64,000 nucleotides of DNA from Mycobacterium sp. KBS0706 (GTDB taxonomy: Bacteria > Pseudomonadota > Alphaproteobacteria > DSM-16000 > Inquilinaceae), in NCBI RefSeq assembly GCF_005938675.2, contig NZ_VCCH02000010.1, forward strand, positions 1 to 64,000, in the 5' to 3' direction. Made by a program: the position numbers and the translations under genes. Shown piece by piece: positions 1 through 8,276 of the stretch; the stretch's first letter is position 1, and every line of letters begins with the position of its first letter. Below the pieces are notes generated by a model. It was given only the letters and a program-made list of their open reading frames with translations. It ran no database searches and was not told where the DNA came from.

Positions 1-260
1 GACGGGTGCAGAGATCACGGAAGCCTCCTGTCTGCAGGGGATGGACCCCTGATTCAGACAGGACCCGCGATCACCGCCCAGGCCGGCTCAACTCTCCGCC
101 CGCGCAGCAAACCCATGCCGCGGAGCGGCTTAGTCCGCTGGCGCAGCGCAGCCGGTCGGAAGGGACCCTCTATCGGCTCGCAGCATATTGCCTCCGATAA
201 CGATGTGGTCGACGCTGGCATTTGAACCTACTGCCCCAACCGGGGCGAGATTCGACAACA
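1..260. other. Window edge without a recognisable gene
   Basis: This stretch lies downstream of the minus-strand gene that ends at 261. Short open frames cross it on both strands, but none has a convincing start, a ribosome-binding site or a family motif. I see no clear terminator hairpin, RNA gene or repeat. It is probably intergenic sequence or the edge of a gene outside the window. Confidence 0.5.
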
Positions 261-1094
261 TCATGAGATCCCGAGAGTTGCACGGGCTTGACGCGCTGAT
301 GCGAGCGGTCGGCCCGTCGTCCTGGCGACGGCGGCGATAGCTGCAACACGGTCGGCATTGTCGCGTGCGATCTGGCCGTCCGCGTTCCATAGGGAGTTCT
401 CGAATCCCACGCGGACGTGGCCGCCGAGTGCAAGCGCTGCAGCCAAAGCGGAGGTTTCGCCGCGGCCGAAAGCGCAGACCGACCACACGGCGCTGGCACT
501 CAGCCCATGGCGCTCGAGGCCGTGGAGGAAGACATCGAGGTCCTCCGGCCGGCTCTCCTGGTCCGGTGCATAACGGCCGAGGACAAACAGGAGCTGCGGC
601 CGCGCGATGTCCCCGAGGTCTCCCCGATGATGCCGCTCGGCGAATCTATCGAGATCGGCCCCGTCGTAGAGGATGTGCTGGACGGAGATGCCTTCGCCGG
701 CGGCCCAGGAGAAGAAGGCGGATGCTGCCGTTTCCCCGGCGCCGAGAATCTCACGCAGCGCCACGGAGACGGCGGCCGGGTGCAGCCTGCGCACCAGATC
801 TATCTGCTCCGAAGGCGAATAGCGGCCGACCGCTTCCGTGGTGACCTGGACCAGCATCTGGCCGTCCGTGCGGTCCCGGATCGCCGCGATCGCCTCCGCA
901 TAGCGGCCCGCGTCGAGCACATGCGCGCCGGCCTCGTCGCGCACATGGACGTGCATGGCGGCGGCGCCGGCGGCGAGGCAGGCCGCGGCGGTGTCCGCCA
1001 GCTCCGCGGCCGTCATCGGCAGCGCCGGATGATCCGCCTTGGTGCGGCGCGCACCGTTCGGCGCGACCATGATGAGCAGAGGGTCTGGGGGCAT
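261..1094 (-). CDS. BKACE-family (DUF849) beta-keto acid cleavage enzyme
   Basis: A 277-residue TIM-barrel protein of the beta-keto acid cleavage enzyme family. Members are Zn-dependent and condense a beta-keto acid with acetyl-CoA, giving acetoacetate and a new CoA ester. Seen: an N-terminal APNGARRT segment, the HVHVRD motif at 48-53 whose H48 and H50 match the zinc-binding histidines, and the late VRVGFENS segment carrying the expected acidic residue. Length is usual for the family. The ATG at 1094 is separated by 69 bp from a divergent amidase gene, so both probably share a control region. The substrate cannot be read from sequence; family members differ widely. The neighbouring amidase, amino-acid-type importer and transaminase suggest the end of a pathway for an amino or amide compound. 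Confidence 0.85.
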   Translation of the reverse strand: MPPDPLLIMVAPNGARRTKADHPALPMTAAELADTAAACLAAGAAAMHVHVRDEAGAHVLDAGRYAEAIAAIRDRTDGQMLVQVTTEAVGRYSPSEQIDLVRRLHPAAVSVALREILGAGETAASAFFSWAAGEGISVQHILYDGADLDRFAERHHRGDLGDIARPQLLFVLGRYAPDQESRPEDLDVFLHGLERHGLSASAVWSVCAFGRGETSALAAALALGGHVRVGFENSLWNADGQIARDNADRVAAIAAVARTTGRPLASARQARATLGIS

Positions 1095-1163
1095 GCGTCA
1101 CCTCGATCTTGGTCTCCGGAGTACGCCCAGCCTATGGTTCCTGCAAAGGGAGACCCGGACATC

Positions 1164-2579
1164 ATGACCGAAGCGGAAGAGAAACCATCGCCATTCGCCA
1201 CCGCGGCCGAACTGTCTGCGGCGCTTCGGCAGGGCGGCACGACATCGGCCGCCATCATCCGGCGCGCGCTCGACCGGGCGGCCGCGCATGAGCCGGCCCT
1301 GCACGCCTTCGTGGAGATCTTCGGCGAGGCCGCGCTCGCCGCCGCCGGCGCCGCCGATGACCGCAGGGCCAGGGGCGCCCCACTCGGTCCCCTCGACGGC
1401 ATTCCCTTCGCGGTGAAGGACCTCTTCCACATCGAGGGCCATCTCACATCGGCCGGATCGAAGGCCCTCGCCGCGACTCCCGCCGCGACAACCGCCAATG
1501 CCGTGCGGCGCCTGTGCGCGGCGGGGATGATCCCGCTCGGCAAGGCGCATACCGTCGAATTCGCCTTCGGCGGCTGGGGTACGAACCCGGTGCTGGGGAC
1601 GCCGCTGAACCCGCGCGACCGCGCCGTCCCGCGCGCCCCCGGCGGCTCCTCCAGCGGTTCGGGGGTGGCGGTGGCGGCGGGTTTGGTGCCTGCCGCGCTC
1701 GGCACCGACACGGGCGGGTCGGTGCGCAACCCCGCCACCATGTGCGGCGTCGTCGGGCTGAAGACCTCCGTCGGCTTGATCGGGCGGGGCGGACTGCTGC
1801 CGCTCGCCACCTCCTTCGACAGCATCGGCCCGCTCACCCGGTCGGTCGAGGATGCGGCGCTGCTGCTGTCCGCCCTGCAGGGCCGGGACCCGGACGACCC
1901 CGCCACCTTCGGCGTGACGGGGCCGGACCCACTGCGCCATCTCGGCGACGGCGTCACCGGCCTCCATCTGCGCGTCCCGTCGGAGCGGGACCTCGGCACG
2001 GTCGAAGCCGATGTGCTCCGGCTGTTCCGGGCGGCGGTCGAGCAGCTCGCGACCCTCGGCGTCGAGGTCGAGGAGCGGGCGATGCCGCGCCGGCCTGAGG
2101 AATATATGGCCACGACCGGCGACATGATGGCGGCGGAGTCCTGGCACCATCTGCGCGAGCATGTCGAGTCCGAGACCAGCATTGTCCATCCGGCGGTCAG
2201 GGCGCGGATTCTTCGCGGCCGGACGATCGACGGCGCGCGCTATCAGGAGCTTCTCGTAGCGCGGCGGGCGGCGCAGATCGAGCTCCACCGCTATCTCGAC
2301 GGCGCCGACGCGCTGCTGACGCCGACGGCGCCGATCTTCGCACCGCCGCTGGAGGGGATCGACGAGACCAAGACCCCGCTCGGCACCTTCACGCGCATGG
2401 TGAACCTGATGGACATGGCCGCGCTGAGCGTGCCGATCGGTCTCGCCGGCGGCCTGCCCGCATCCCTGCAGATCGTGGTGCGCCGCTTCGACGACGCCGT
2501 CGCGCTTCGGATCGGCCGCGCGCTCGAGGTCGCGCGCGGCGGCCTGTTCGAGCCTCCGGCAGGGTTCGAGACACCGTAG
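1164..2579 (+). CDS. Amidase signature family hydrolase
   Basis: A 471-residue amidase-signature enzyme that hydrolyses an amide bond in the cytoplasm through a Lys-Ser-Ser triad. Seen: K85 in PFAVKDLF, the Ser/Gly-rich loop GGSSSGSG near 160-167 supplying the cis-serine, and GTDTGGSVRNPA near 180-191 with the presumed nucleophile S186. The open frame continues far upstream over the BKACE gene. I chose the ATG at 1164 because it follows AAGGGAGA and gives a normal family N-terminus. There is no signal peptide. The gene stands alone on the plus strand between the BKACE gene and the convergent livF-like gene, 19 bp from the latter. It could be related to GatA, but no GatB or GatC neighbours are present, so a catabolic amidase is more likely. 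Confidence 0.88.
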   Translation: MTEAEEKPSPFATAAELSAALRQGGTTSAAIIRRALDRAAAHEPALHAFVEIFGEAALAAAGAADDRRARGAPLGPLDGIPFAVKDLFHIEGHLTSAGSKALAATPAATTANAVRRLCAAGMIPLGKAHTVEFAFGGWGTNPVLGTPLNPRDRAVPRAPGGSSSGSGVAVAAGLVPAALGTDTGGSVRNPATMCGVVGLKTSVGLIGRGGLLPLATSFDSIGPLTRSVEDAALLLSALQGRDPDDPATFGVTGPDPLRHLGDGVTGLHLRVPSERDLGTVEADVLRLFRAAVEQLATLGVEVEERAMPRRPEEYMATTGDMMAAESWHHLREHVESETSIVHPAVRARILRGRTIDGARYQELLVARRAAQIELHRYLDGADALLTPTAPIFAPPLEGIDETKTPLGTFTRMVNLMDMAALSVPIGLAGGLPASLQIVVRRFDDAVALRIGRALEVARGGLFEPPAGFETP

Positions 2580-2598
2580 GATACCGGATCGACCGGCC

Positions 2599-3378
2599 TC
2601 ATTTGCCGCTGGCGTAGAGCCAGCGGGCGACCAGCGCATCGGTGTCGCTGCCGAAATCCTCGCGTGCGCCCTCGGAGAAGACCGCTCCGGTCTTCACCAC
2701 ATAGACGTAGTCGGTGATGGCGAGCGCGGCGCGGATGTCCTGGTCGACCAGGAGCACGGCCTTGCCCAGGCCGCGGGCGAGGTCGCGCACGATCTCGTAG
2801 ATGGTCTCGCTGGTCTGCGGATCCACGCCCGCGGTCGGCTCGTCGATCAGATAGACGGACGGGTCGGCCATCAGGCTGCGGGCGATCTCGACCTGCCGCT
2901 GCTGGCCACCCGAAAGCTGCCCCGCCGGCTGGTGGCGCTTCTCGCGGACCACCGGGAAGCGCTCATAGGCCCGCTCCAGCCGCTCGGCCAAAACGGCCTT
3001 CTTCGGCCGGGCGTGCCACAGGCCGAGCTTCAGGTTGGATTCGACGGTGAGGTACGGAAACAGGCTCGGCCGCTGGGGAAGATAGGCCAAGCCGAGGCCG
3101 AGCATGCGGAAGGGCGGGCTGGTGGTGATCTCGCCGCCATTCATCAGCACGCGGCCGGCGCGCGGCCTCAGGAAGCCGAACAAGGCTTTGAGCAGGGTGG
3201 ATTTGCCTGTCCCGTTCGGCCCGACGACACAGGAGATGCGTCCGGCCCAGGCTTTGGCGGAGATGTCGCGCAGGATGTCGATGTCCCGCGTGTAGCCGGC
3301 GACGAGGCTCTCGCAGGCCAGCAGCGCCTGCGTATCGTGCCAGCGCGGGGTGGGAGCGTCTGCCATCGGGCCGCTCAT
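2599..3378 (-). CDS. livF: Branched-chain amino acid-type ABC transporter ATPase (LivF-like)
   Basis: A 259-residue ABC ATPase of the HAAT (Liv) importer family. Seen: Walker A GPNGTGKST, signature LSGGQQRQVEIARSL, and Walker B with VYLIDEPTAGVD. It has about 12 more N-terminal residues than a typical LivF; a second ATG four codons in is possible. Its ATG overlaps the stop of the LivG-like gene by 4 bp, so the two are translationally coupled, and it is the last gene of a five-gene transporter operon. The real substrate need not be a branched-chain amino acid, because this family also imports amides, urea and aromatic acids. The adjacent amidase favours an amide or amino compound. Confidence 0.88.
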   Translation of the reverse strand: MSGPMADAPTPRWHDTQALLACESLVAGYTRDIDILRDISAKAWAGRISCVVGPNGTGKSTLLKALFGFLRPRAGRVLMNGGEITTSPPFRMLGLGLAYLPQRPSLFPYLTVESNLKLGLWHARPKKAVLAERLERAYERFPVVREKRHQPAGQLSGGQQRQVEIARSLMADPSVYLIDEPTAGVDPQTSETIYEIVRDLARGLGKAVLLVDQDIRAALAITDYVYVVKTGAVFSEGAREDFGSDTDALVARWLYASGK

Positions 3379-4115
3379 CGGTGGGCCCGAGTGCCGGTAT
3401 AGGCCCGGACGACATCGGGGTTCCGCAGCACTTCGGCGACGCCGCCATCGGCGATCTTGTGGCCGCGCGCCATGACCATGACGCGGGTCACGACCGACTG
3501 GATGGCCTCCAGATTGTGGTCGACCACGACGATGGTGTGGCCGTCGCGGTTGAGGCTTTTGATGTGTTCAATGATCTGCTCCAGCAGGCGCGGGTGGACG
3601 CCGGCGAAGGGCTCGTCGAGCAGCAGCAGCCGCGGCTTCAGCATCAGCGCGCGGCCGAGCTCCAGCAGCTTCTGCTGGCCGCCCGACAGCGCCCGTGCGT
3701 ACTGGTCCGCCAGGTGGCCGAGCTTCAGGAACCGGAGCACGCCGCGCGCCCGCTCCTCCGCCGCTGCCCGCCGCTCGCCGGGGTCGGACAGCGCCGGCAC
3801 GATCAGGTTCTCCATGACCGTCATGCGGCGGAACAGCCGTGGCACCTGGAAGGTCCGCGCGACGCCGCGCTGGGCGAAGCGATGCGCCGGCGCGCCTGCC
3901 ATGTCGTGGTCCCCGACCCGGATGGCGCCGCCATTCGGCTTGAGCGCGCCCGTCACCATGTTGATGGTCGTCGTCTTGCCGGACCCGTTCGGCCCGATCA
4001 GCCCGACGATCTCGCCCCGCCCGAGCCCGAAGGACAGGTCCTCGACGGCATGCACGCCGCCGAAATGCTTGGAGAGACCGCCGACGGAGAAGAAGGGCGC
4101 GCCATGCTCAGCCAT
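3375..4115 (-). CDS. livG: Branched-chain amino acid-type ABC transporter ATPase (LivG-like)
   Basis: A 246-residue ABC ATPase, partner of the LivF-like protein in the importer's nucleotide-binding dimer. Seen: Walker A GPNGSGKTT, signature LSGGQQKLLELGRALM, Walker B LLLLDEPFAGVHP, and the LivG-type C-terminal half with VVDHNLEAIQSVVTRVMVM. The D-loop reads GVHP rather than the more usual GLNP. The start overlaps the end of the LivM-like gene by 8 bp, and its own stop overlaps the livF start. Length and order match the standard livHMGF layout. Confidence 0.9.
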   Translation of the reverse strand: MAEHGAPFFSVGGLSKHFGGVHAVEDLSFGLGRGEIVGLIGPNGSGKTTTINMVTGALKPNGGAIRVGDHDMAGAPAHRFAQRGVARTFQVPRLFRRMTVMENLIVPALSDPGERRAAAEERARGVLRFLKLGHLADQYARALSGGQQKLLELGRALMLKPRLLLLDEPFAGVHPRLLEQIIEHIKSLNRDGHTIVVVDHNLEAIQSVVTRVMVMARGHKIADGGVAEVLRNPDVVRAYTGTRAHR

Positions 4116-5076
4116 CGCCGGGCTCCCCCATCGCCGATGCCATCGGGCGCGGCTGCGGCCGGCGGCGTCCCAACTGCTCCAATGCCGGAAACAGCCCGTT
4201 CTGCGCGAAGCGCTGCACCAGGATCAGCGCCAGCCCCATCAGCACGAAACGCCACTCGCCATAGGAGCGCAGCGATTCCGAGAGCAGGAAGACCACGGCG
4301 GCGCCGATCACCGCCCCCGTCAGGCTCTCGATGCCGCCGATCACGGCCATGGCGATGACCAACCCCATCTCCGGCAGGATGGCGATGTTCGGGGTCAGGA
4401 TGCCGATGAAATGGCCGTAGTAGATGCCGGCCACGGCGGCGATGACGGTGGTGACGACGAAGACCAGGATCTTGTATCGCGTCGTGTCGACGCCGCTGGC
4501 GCGGGCGGCGCCTTCATCCTCGCGGATCGCGCGCAGGAACAGCCCGACGCGCGTGGCGAGGAGGCCGTTCATGGCGCCGACAGCCAAGACGACCAGGCCG
4601 AGCCCGAGATAGTAGTACGGCGTGTCCGATCGGCCCGGAAACAGGCCGGGGACCGGCAGGCCCAGCATGCCGCGGGTGATCTCCTCCTCGGCGACCAGCA
4701 CGAGCCGGAAGATCTCGGCGATCGCCAGGGTGAACAGGGCGAGATAGGGCCCGGACAGCCGCAGCACGAGGGCGCCGATCAGGGCGCCGACCACCGCGGC
4801 CAGCAGGATCGCGGTCAGGATGGCGAGCGGAAGCGGAAATCCCAGCTGCCCGGCGCAGAGGGCCGAGGCATAGCCGCCGAGCGCGGCGAAGGCGACATGG
4901 GCGAAGGAGAACTGCCCGGCATATCCCGCCAGCAGGGCCCAACTCGCGGCCAGTAGCGCGTAGTACCAGGCGATGGCGCCGACATGGATCCAGTAGGGGC
5001 CGGCCAGCAGCGGCAGCAGCAAGGCGATCGCGAGAAGGAGGGCCTGGCTTCCCTGCGTCACGGAGGGGCGGAGCAT
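4108..5076 (-). CDS. livM: Branched-chain amino acid-type ABC permease (LivM-like)
   Basis: A 322-residue inner-membrane permease with about nine hydrophobic segments. The LivM hallmark is visible as AGYAGQFSFAHVAFAALGGYA in the N-terminal third, together with GGIESLTGAVIGAAVVF in the C-terminal third. It would pair with the LivH-like protein to form the translocation channel. It lies 10 bp after the livH-like gene and overlaps livG by 8 bp. No truncation is seen; the C-terminus is a short polar tail rich in Arg and Pro. Confidence 0.88.
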   Translation of the reverse strand: MLRPSVTQGSQALLLAIALLLPLLAGPYWIHVGAIAWYYALLAASWALLAGYAGQFSFAHVAFAALGGYASALCAGQLGFPLPLAILTAILLAAVVGALIGALVLRLSGPYLALFTLAIAEIFRLVLVAEEEITRGMLGLPVPGLFPGRSDTPYYYLGLGLVVLAVGAMNGLLATRVGLFLRAIREDEGAARASGVDTTRYKILVFVVTTVIAAVAGIYYGHFIGILTPNIAILPEMGLVIAMAVIGGIESLTGAVIGAAVVFLLSESLRSYGEWRFVLMGLALILVQRFAQNGLFPALEQLGRRRPQPRPMASAMGEPGDG

Positions 5077-5086
5077 CGGTCGCCTC

Positions 5087-5986
5087 CTATTCCAGCCGCA
5101 GATGTGACCGCCCGAACAGCCCGGTCGGCCGGACGAGCAGGGTGATCACGAGAAGCAGCGCGCCGAAGGCTTGGGTGTAGGCCAGCGCCCGGTTCGGGTC
5201 GGGCAGGTAGCCGACGCCGAGCCCCTGGACGAGGCCGAGGAGGATGCCGCCGGCGATGCTGCCGCCGACGGAGCCCATGCCGCCGAGCACGATGATGATG
5301 AAGGCCTGGACCGCCGGCAGGTCGCCCATCGACGGCGATAGTGCGAAGATCGGGGCGATCAGCGCGCCGGCGCCGCCGGCCAGCGCCGAGCCGAGGCCGA
5401 AGGCGACGGTGTACATGCGGCGCGGGTCGATGCCGATCACGGCGGCGGAGTCCCGGCTCTGGCTGACGGCGTCGAGCGCCTGGCCCAGGGCCGTGCGCTT
5501 GAGGAAGACGGCGAGGCCGACGAGCAGGATGACGGCGACGATGGCCGCGATGAGCCGTTCATAAGGAAGGATCAGCGGCCCGAGGATCAGCACGCCGGCC
5601 ATGAAGGAGGGCGGCGACTTAGCGAACGGCCCGAAGACCACCAAGCCGAGATTGGTCAGCAGGATGGTCAGCCCGAAGGTGACGATGATGGCGTATTCGT
5701 CCTTGCGCTCCACCTTGTCGGTGTACATCGGCGCGATGACCAGCCGCTCGAAGACGACGCCGAAGAGGAACAGGGCGATCATGGCCCCGGCCACCCCGGC
5801 CAGCGGCGGCAGGCCCAACGCCGAGATTAGATAGTACGACGCGTAGCCGCCCAGCATGTAAAGCGAGCCGTGGCCGAAATTGACGACCTTCAGCACGGAG
5901 AAGACCAGCGTCAGCCCCGACGCCACGAGGGCGAAGATGAGGCCGATGACCAAGCCGTTGATGGCGAGGAGAAGGAAATAGCTCAT
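5087..5986 (-). CDS. livH: Branched-chain amino acid-type ABC permease (LivH-like)
   Basis: A 299-residue inner-membrane permease. Seen: N-terminal LIFALVASGLTLVFSVLKV followed by NFGHGSLYMLGGYASYY, the LivH signature, and GGMGSVGGSIAGGILLGL near the C-terminus. About eight membrane spans are evident. It is the first permease after the binding-protein gene, separated by 79 bp, and leads into livM with a 10-bp gap. The length is typical. It forms the heterodimeric channel with the LivM-like protein. Confidence 0.88.
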   Translation of the reverse strand: MSYFLLLAINGLVIGLIFALVASGLTLVFSVLKVVNFGHGSLYMLGGYASYYLISALGLPPLAGVAGAMIALFLFGVVFERLVIAPMYTDKVERKDEYAIIVTFGLTILLTNLGLVVFGPFAKSPPSFMAGVLILGPLILPYERLIAAIVAVILLVGLAVFLKRTALGQALDAVSQSRDSAAVIGIDPRRMYTVAFGLGSALAGGAGALIAPIFALSPSMGDLPAVQAFIIIVLGGMGSVGGSIAGGILLGLVQGLGVGYLPDPNRALAYTQAFGALLLVITLLVRPTGLFGRSHLRLE

Positions 5987-6065
5987 GGTTCGGTCGCAGC
6001 CGCAGGTCGATGGGACGGATCCGGCGAAATGAGGGCCGGCAGCCCCAGGCCGCCGGCCGCTCCGA

Positions 6066-7289
6066 TCACTTGCCGGGGAGGATCTTGTCCGTGGTGGCCC
6101 ATTGCTTCGGATAGACGATGGCCGCGTCTTCCGGCGACTGGTTCTCCTCGGTGTACTGGATGATGGTGAAGGGGACGTCCTTGAACTGGTGGAAAGCCCA
6201 GTCCGGCGTCTTGTCCGTCGGGAAGCTGTAGGTTGCGTTCACGCCCTCGTACTTGATCTCTTCCAGCGCCTTGACGATGGCGGCGCGGTCGGCGGAGCCG
6301 GCCTTTTTGATCGCCTCGATGACCACGCCGAGCGTGTCGTAGGCCTCCAGGGCGACGCCGGTGGGCGCCCGGTCGTAGCGCTCGGTGAACGCCTTGACGA
6401 ACTCCTTCGCCTTGTCGTTCCACTGCGACTTCGGCTGCGCGACATTGACGATCAGCAGGTTCTTGGCGCAGGGGCCGACAACCTCCCACACCTCCTTCTG
6501 CAGCAGGCCGGACGACCCGATCAGGGCCGTCTCGGCGGTCGGGGCGAGGCCAAGCTGGCACGCCTGCTTGACCAGCTGGTACTGCGCCTGGCCGGCGATC
6601 ACCATCTGAATGGCGTCGGGCCGCGGGCTCTGGCTCATCAGGCGCAGCAGCGCCGGGGTGAAGTCCTGCTGGTTCAGGTCGACCGTGGCCATCGTGTAAG
6701 GGACGTTCTTGGCCTTCAGCTCATCGGCGATGACCTGGGCTCCGCCCTGCCCGAAATCGGTGTTCTCGGCGACGATGGCGATGTTCTTGTAGCCCTGCTC
6801 GACCGTCCAGTCGGCCGCCTTGACATAGACCAGCGAGTTGGCGGGCGCGAGGCGGAACACCTCCGGATACTGCTTGGCGGTGATGGCGTCGGCCCAGACA
6901 TCCGTGCCGACCCAGGGCACGCCGTATTTGTGCGCCTCTTCGATCTCGGCGAGGGCGACCGAGGAGTGGAACTCGCCGATGATCGCCGAGACGTTGTCCT
7001 TGGTGATCAGGCGCACGGCGGCGGCACTGCCCTCCGCCGGCTGGCCCTTGGTGTCCTCGTAGGTGACCGCGATCTGCCGGCCAAGCACGCCGCCGGCCTT
7101 GTTGATCTGGTCGACCTCGAGCTGGACGGCCCATTGCATTTCCTGGCCGCCGGAATAGTTGCCGGGTGGGGACAGCGGACCGACCCAGCCGATGGCGATC
7201 GGGTCTTCGGCCATCGCGGGCCATGCGGTGAAGGCCAGCGCCGCCAGCGTCAGCGCGGTGCTGAGATGAAGATGCGGATGAAGGTTCAT
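6066..7289 (-). CDS. Periplasmic substrate-binding protein of the Liv-type ABC importer
   Basis: A 407-residue type I periplasmic binding protein. The chosen ATG at 7289 follows AGGGAG with good spacing and starts a clear Sec signal peptide (HLSTALTLAALAFTAWPAMA, cleavage after AMA); the longer open frame upstream lacks these features. The mature part starts EDPIAIGWVGPLSPPGNYSGGQ, typical of the family in which a small-molecule ligand is bound between two lobes. It is the first gene of the importer operon, transcribed away from the rpiR-like gene across a 109-bp AT-rich control region. Ligand identity cannot be deduced; the family binds amino acids, amides and aromatic acids. Confidence 0.88.
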   Translation of the reverse strand: MNLHPHLHLSTALTLAALAFTAWPAMAEDPIAIGWVGPLSPPGNYSGGQEMQWAVQLEVDQINKAGGVLGRQIAVTYEDTKGQPAEGSAAAVRLITKDNVSAIIGEFHSSVALAEIEEAHKYGVPWVGTDVWADAITAKQYPEVFRLAPANSLVYVKAADWTVEQGYKNIAIVAENTDFGQGGAQVIADELKAKNVPYTMATVDLNQQDFTPALLRLMSQSPRPDAIQMVIAGQAQYQLVKQACQLGLAPTAETALIGSSGLLQKEVWEVVGPCAKNLLIVNVAQPKSQWNDKAKEFVKAFTERYDRAPTGVALEAYDTLGVVIEAIKKAGSADRAAIVKALEEIKYEGVNATYSFPTDKTPDWAFHQFKDVPFTIIQYTEENQSPEDAAIVYPKQWATTDKILPGK

Positions 7290-7398
7290 CGAGCTCTCCC
7301 TGCTTTTTTGGCCGCCCATTGGATGAAACATTACACTCATTTTTCTGATTTTGAAATGTTCATTGCAGCTATGGGCCGGCGGGCGTAAATTCCGGTCC
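7290..7398. promoter_or_regulatory. Divergent control region with candidate RpiR operator
   Basis: This AT-rich 109-bp stretch separates the start of the importer operon (minus strand) from the RpiR-family regulator (plus strand). It holds a short palindrome TGAAATGTTCA at 7352-7362. An imperfect inverted partner, ATGAAACATT, lies at 7323-7332 and matches the reverse complement of the right element apart from one inserted base. RpiR-family proteins bind inverted repeats as dimers and often lie next to their target promoters, so this is the likely operator. Binding itself is inferred. Confidence 0.4.
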
Positions 7399-8262
7399 AT
7401 GTCCGAACCGGCCTTCCGTTCGCGCCTCCTGGAAGCCTATCAGGCGATGCCGCGCCAACTGCGCGCTGCCGCGCAATGGGTGCTCGACAATCCGCGCGAC
7501 GTGGCGTTGCTGACGATGCGTGAGCAGGCACGCCGGGCCGGCGTGACGCCCGCCTCGATGACGCGGCTGGCGCAGCGCATGGGGCTCGACGGCTATGATG
7601 ATCTGCGCGCTCTTCACGCCGAGAGCCTGCGGCGGGGGGAGACGGAATTCTCCGACAAGGCGGGCGCCCTCGTCGAACGCCGCCGGCAGGGCGGCGACGG
7701 CGCCCTGGCCTTCGACCTGATGGAAACGCTGGAGCGTCACCTCGCGGCACTCTGCCGGCCGGCAGCGCTCGAGGATGTAACTAAGGCTGCCACGGTGCTC
7801 GCCGCGGCCGGACGCATCCACGCGCTCGGCTACCGCTCCAGCTACACGGTGGCCTGCCATTTCGCCTATGTGTACGGGCTTGCCGGCGGCGCGGTCCGCC
7901 TGCTCGACGGCCCGGGCGGGACCGGGCCGGACGCACTGCGGGAGGCGAAGCAAGGCGATGCCCTGCTCGCCGTCAGCGTGAAGCCCTACACCCGCGCGGC
8001 GGTCGAGCTCGCGGATTACGCACTGGCGCGCGGGCTCGACATCGTCGCGATCACGGACAGCGTGGTGTCGCCGCTGGTGACCCGGGCGCGAGCTGCCGTC
8101 ATCGTTCCGACCGAAAGCCCATCCTTCTTCCACACGATGGCGCCGGCCTTCGCGGTTGCCGAGGCCCTGGCGGCCATCCTGGCGGCCACGGCCGGCGACG
8201 AGGCCCTTGCCGCCGTGCGGGCGATGGAACGCCAATTCAAGGCCCTTTCCACCCACATCTAG
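7399..8262 (+). CDS. RpiR-family transcriptional regulator (HTH plus SIS domain)
   Basis: A 287-residue regulator. The N-terminal HTH_6 domain (about 1-80) is seen in LLEAYQAMPRQLRAAAQWVL and in MREQARRAGVTPASMTRLAQ with the RpiR-type recognition helix. A SIS domain occupies about 115-265 (ALGYRSSYTVACHFAYVYGL; DIVAITDSVVSPLV). SIS domains in this family bind phosphosugars or other small effectors. I start the gene at the ATG at 7399 rather than an in-frame ATG at 7351, which would add 16 residues unlike the family. It is divergent from the importer operon and 14 bp upstream of a class III aminotransferase, so it probably controls both. Confidence 0.87.
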   Translation: MSEPAFRSRLLEAYQAMPRQLRAAAQWVLDNPRDVALLTMREQARRAGVTPASMTRLAQRMGLDGYDDLRALHAESLRRGETEFSDKAGALVERRRQGGDGALAFDLMETLERHLAALCRPAALEDVTKAATVLAAAGRIHALGYRSSYTVACHFAYVYGLAGGAVRLLDGPGGTGPDALREAKQGDALLAVSVKPYTRAAVELADYALARGLDIVAITDSVVSPLVTRARAAVIVPTESPSFFHTMAPAFAVAEALAAILAATAGDEALAAVRAMERQFKALSTHI

Positions 8263-8276
8263 GCTCGGCCGATGCC

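Noticed and set aside
1098..2639. A 513-codon open frame on the minus strand over the amidase gene
   Set aside because: It is Arg/Gly/Ala-rich with no family motif and lies opposite a complete amidase with all catalytic residues. GC-rich DNA yields such long antisense frames by chance.
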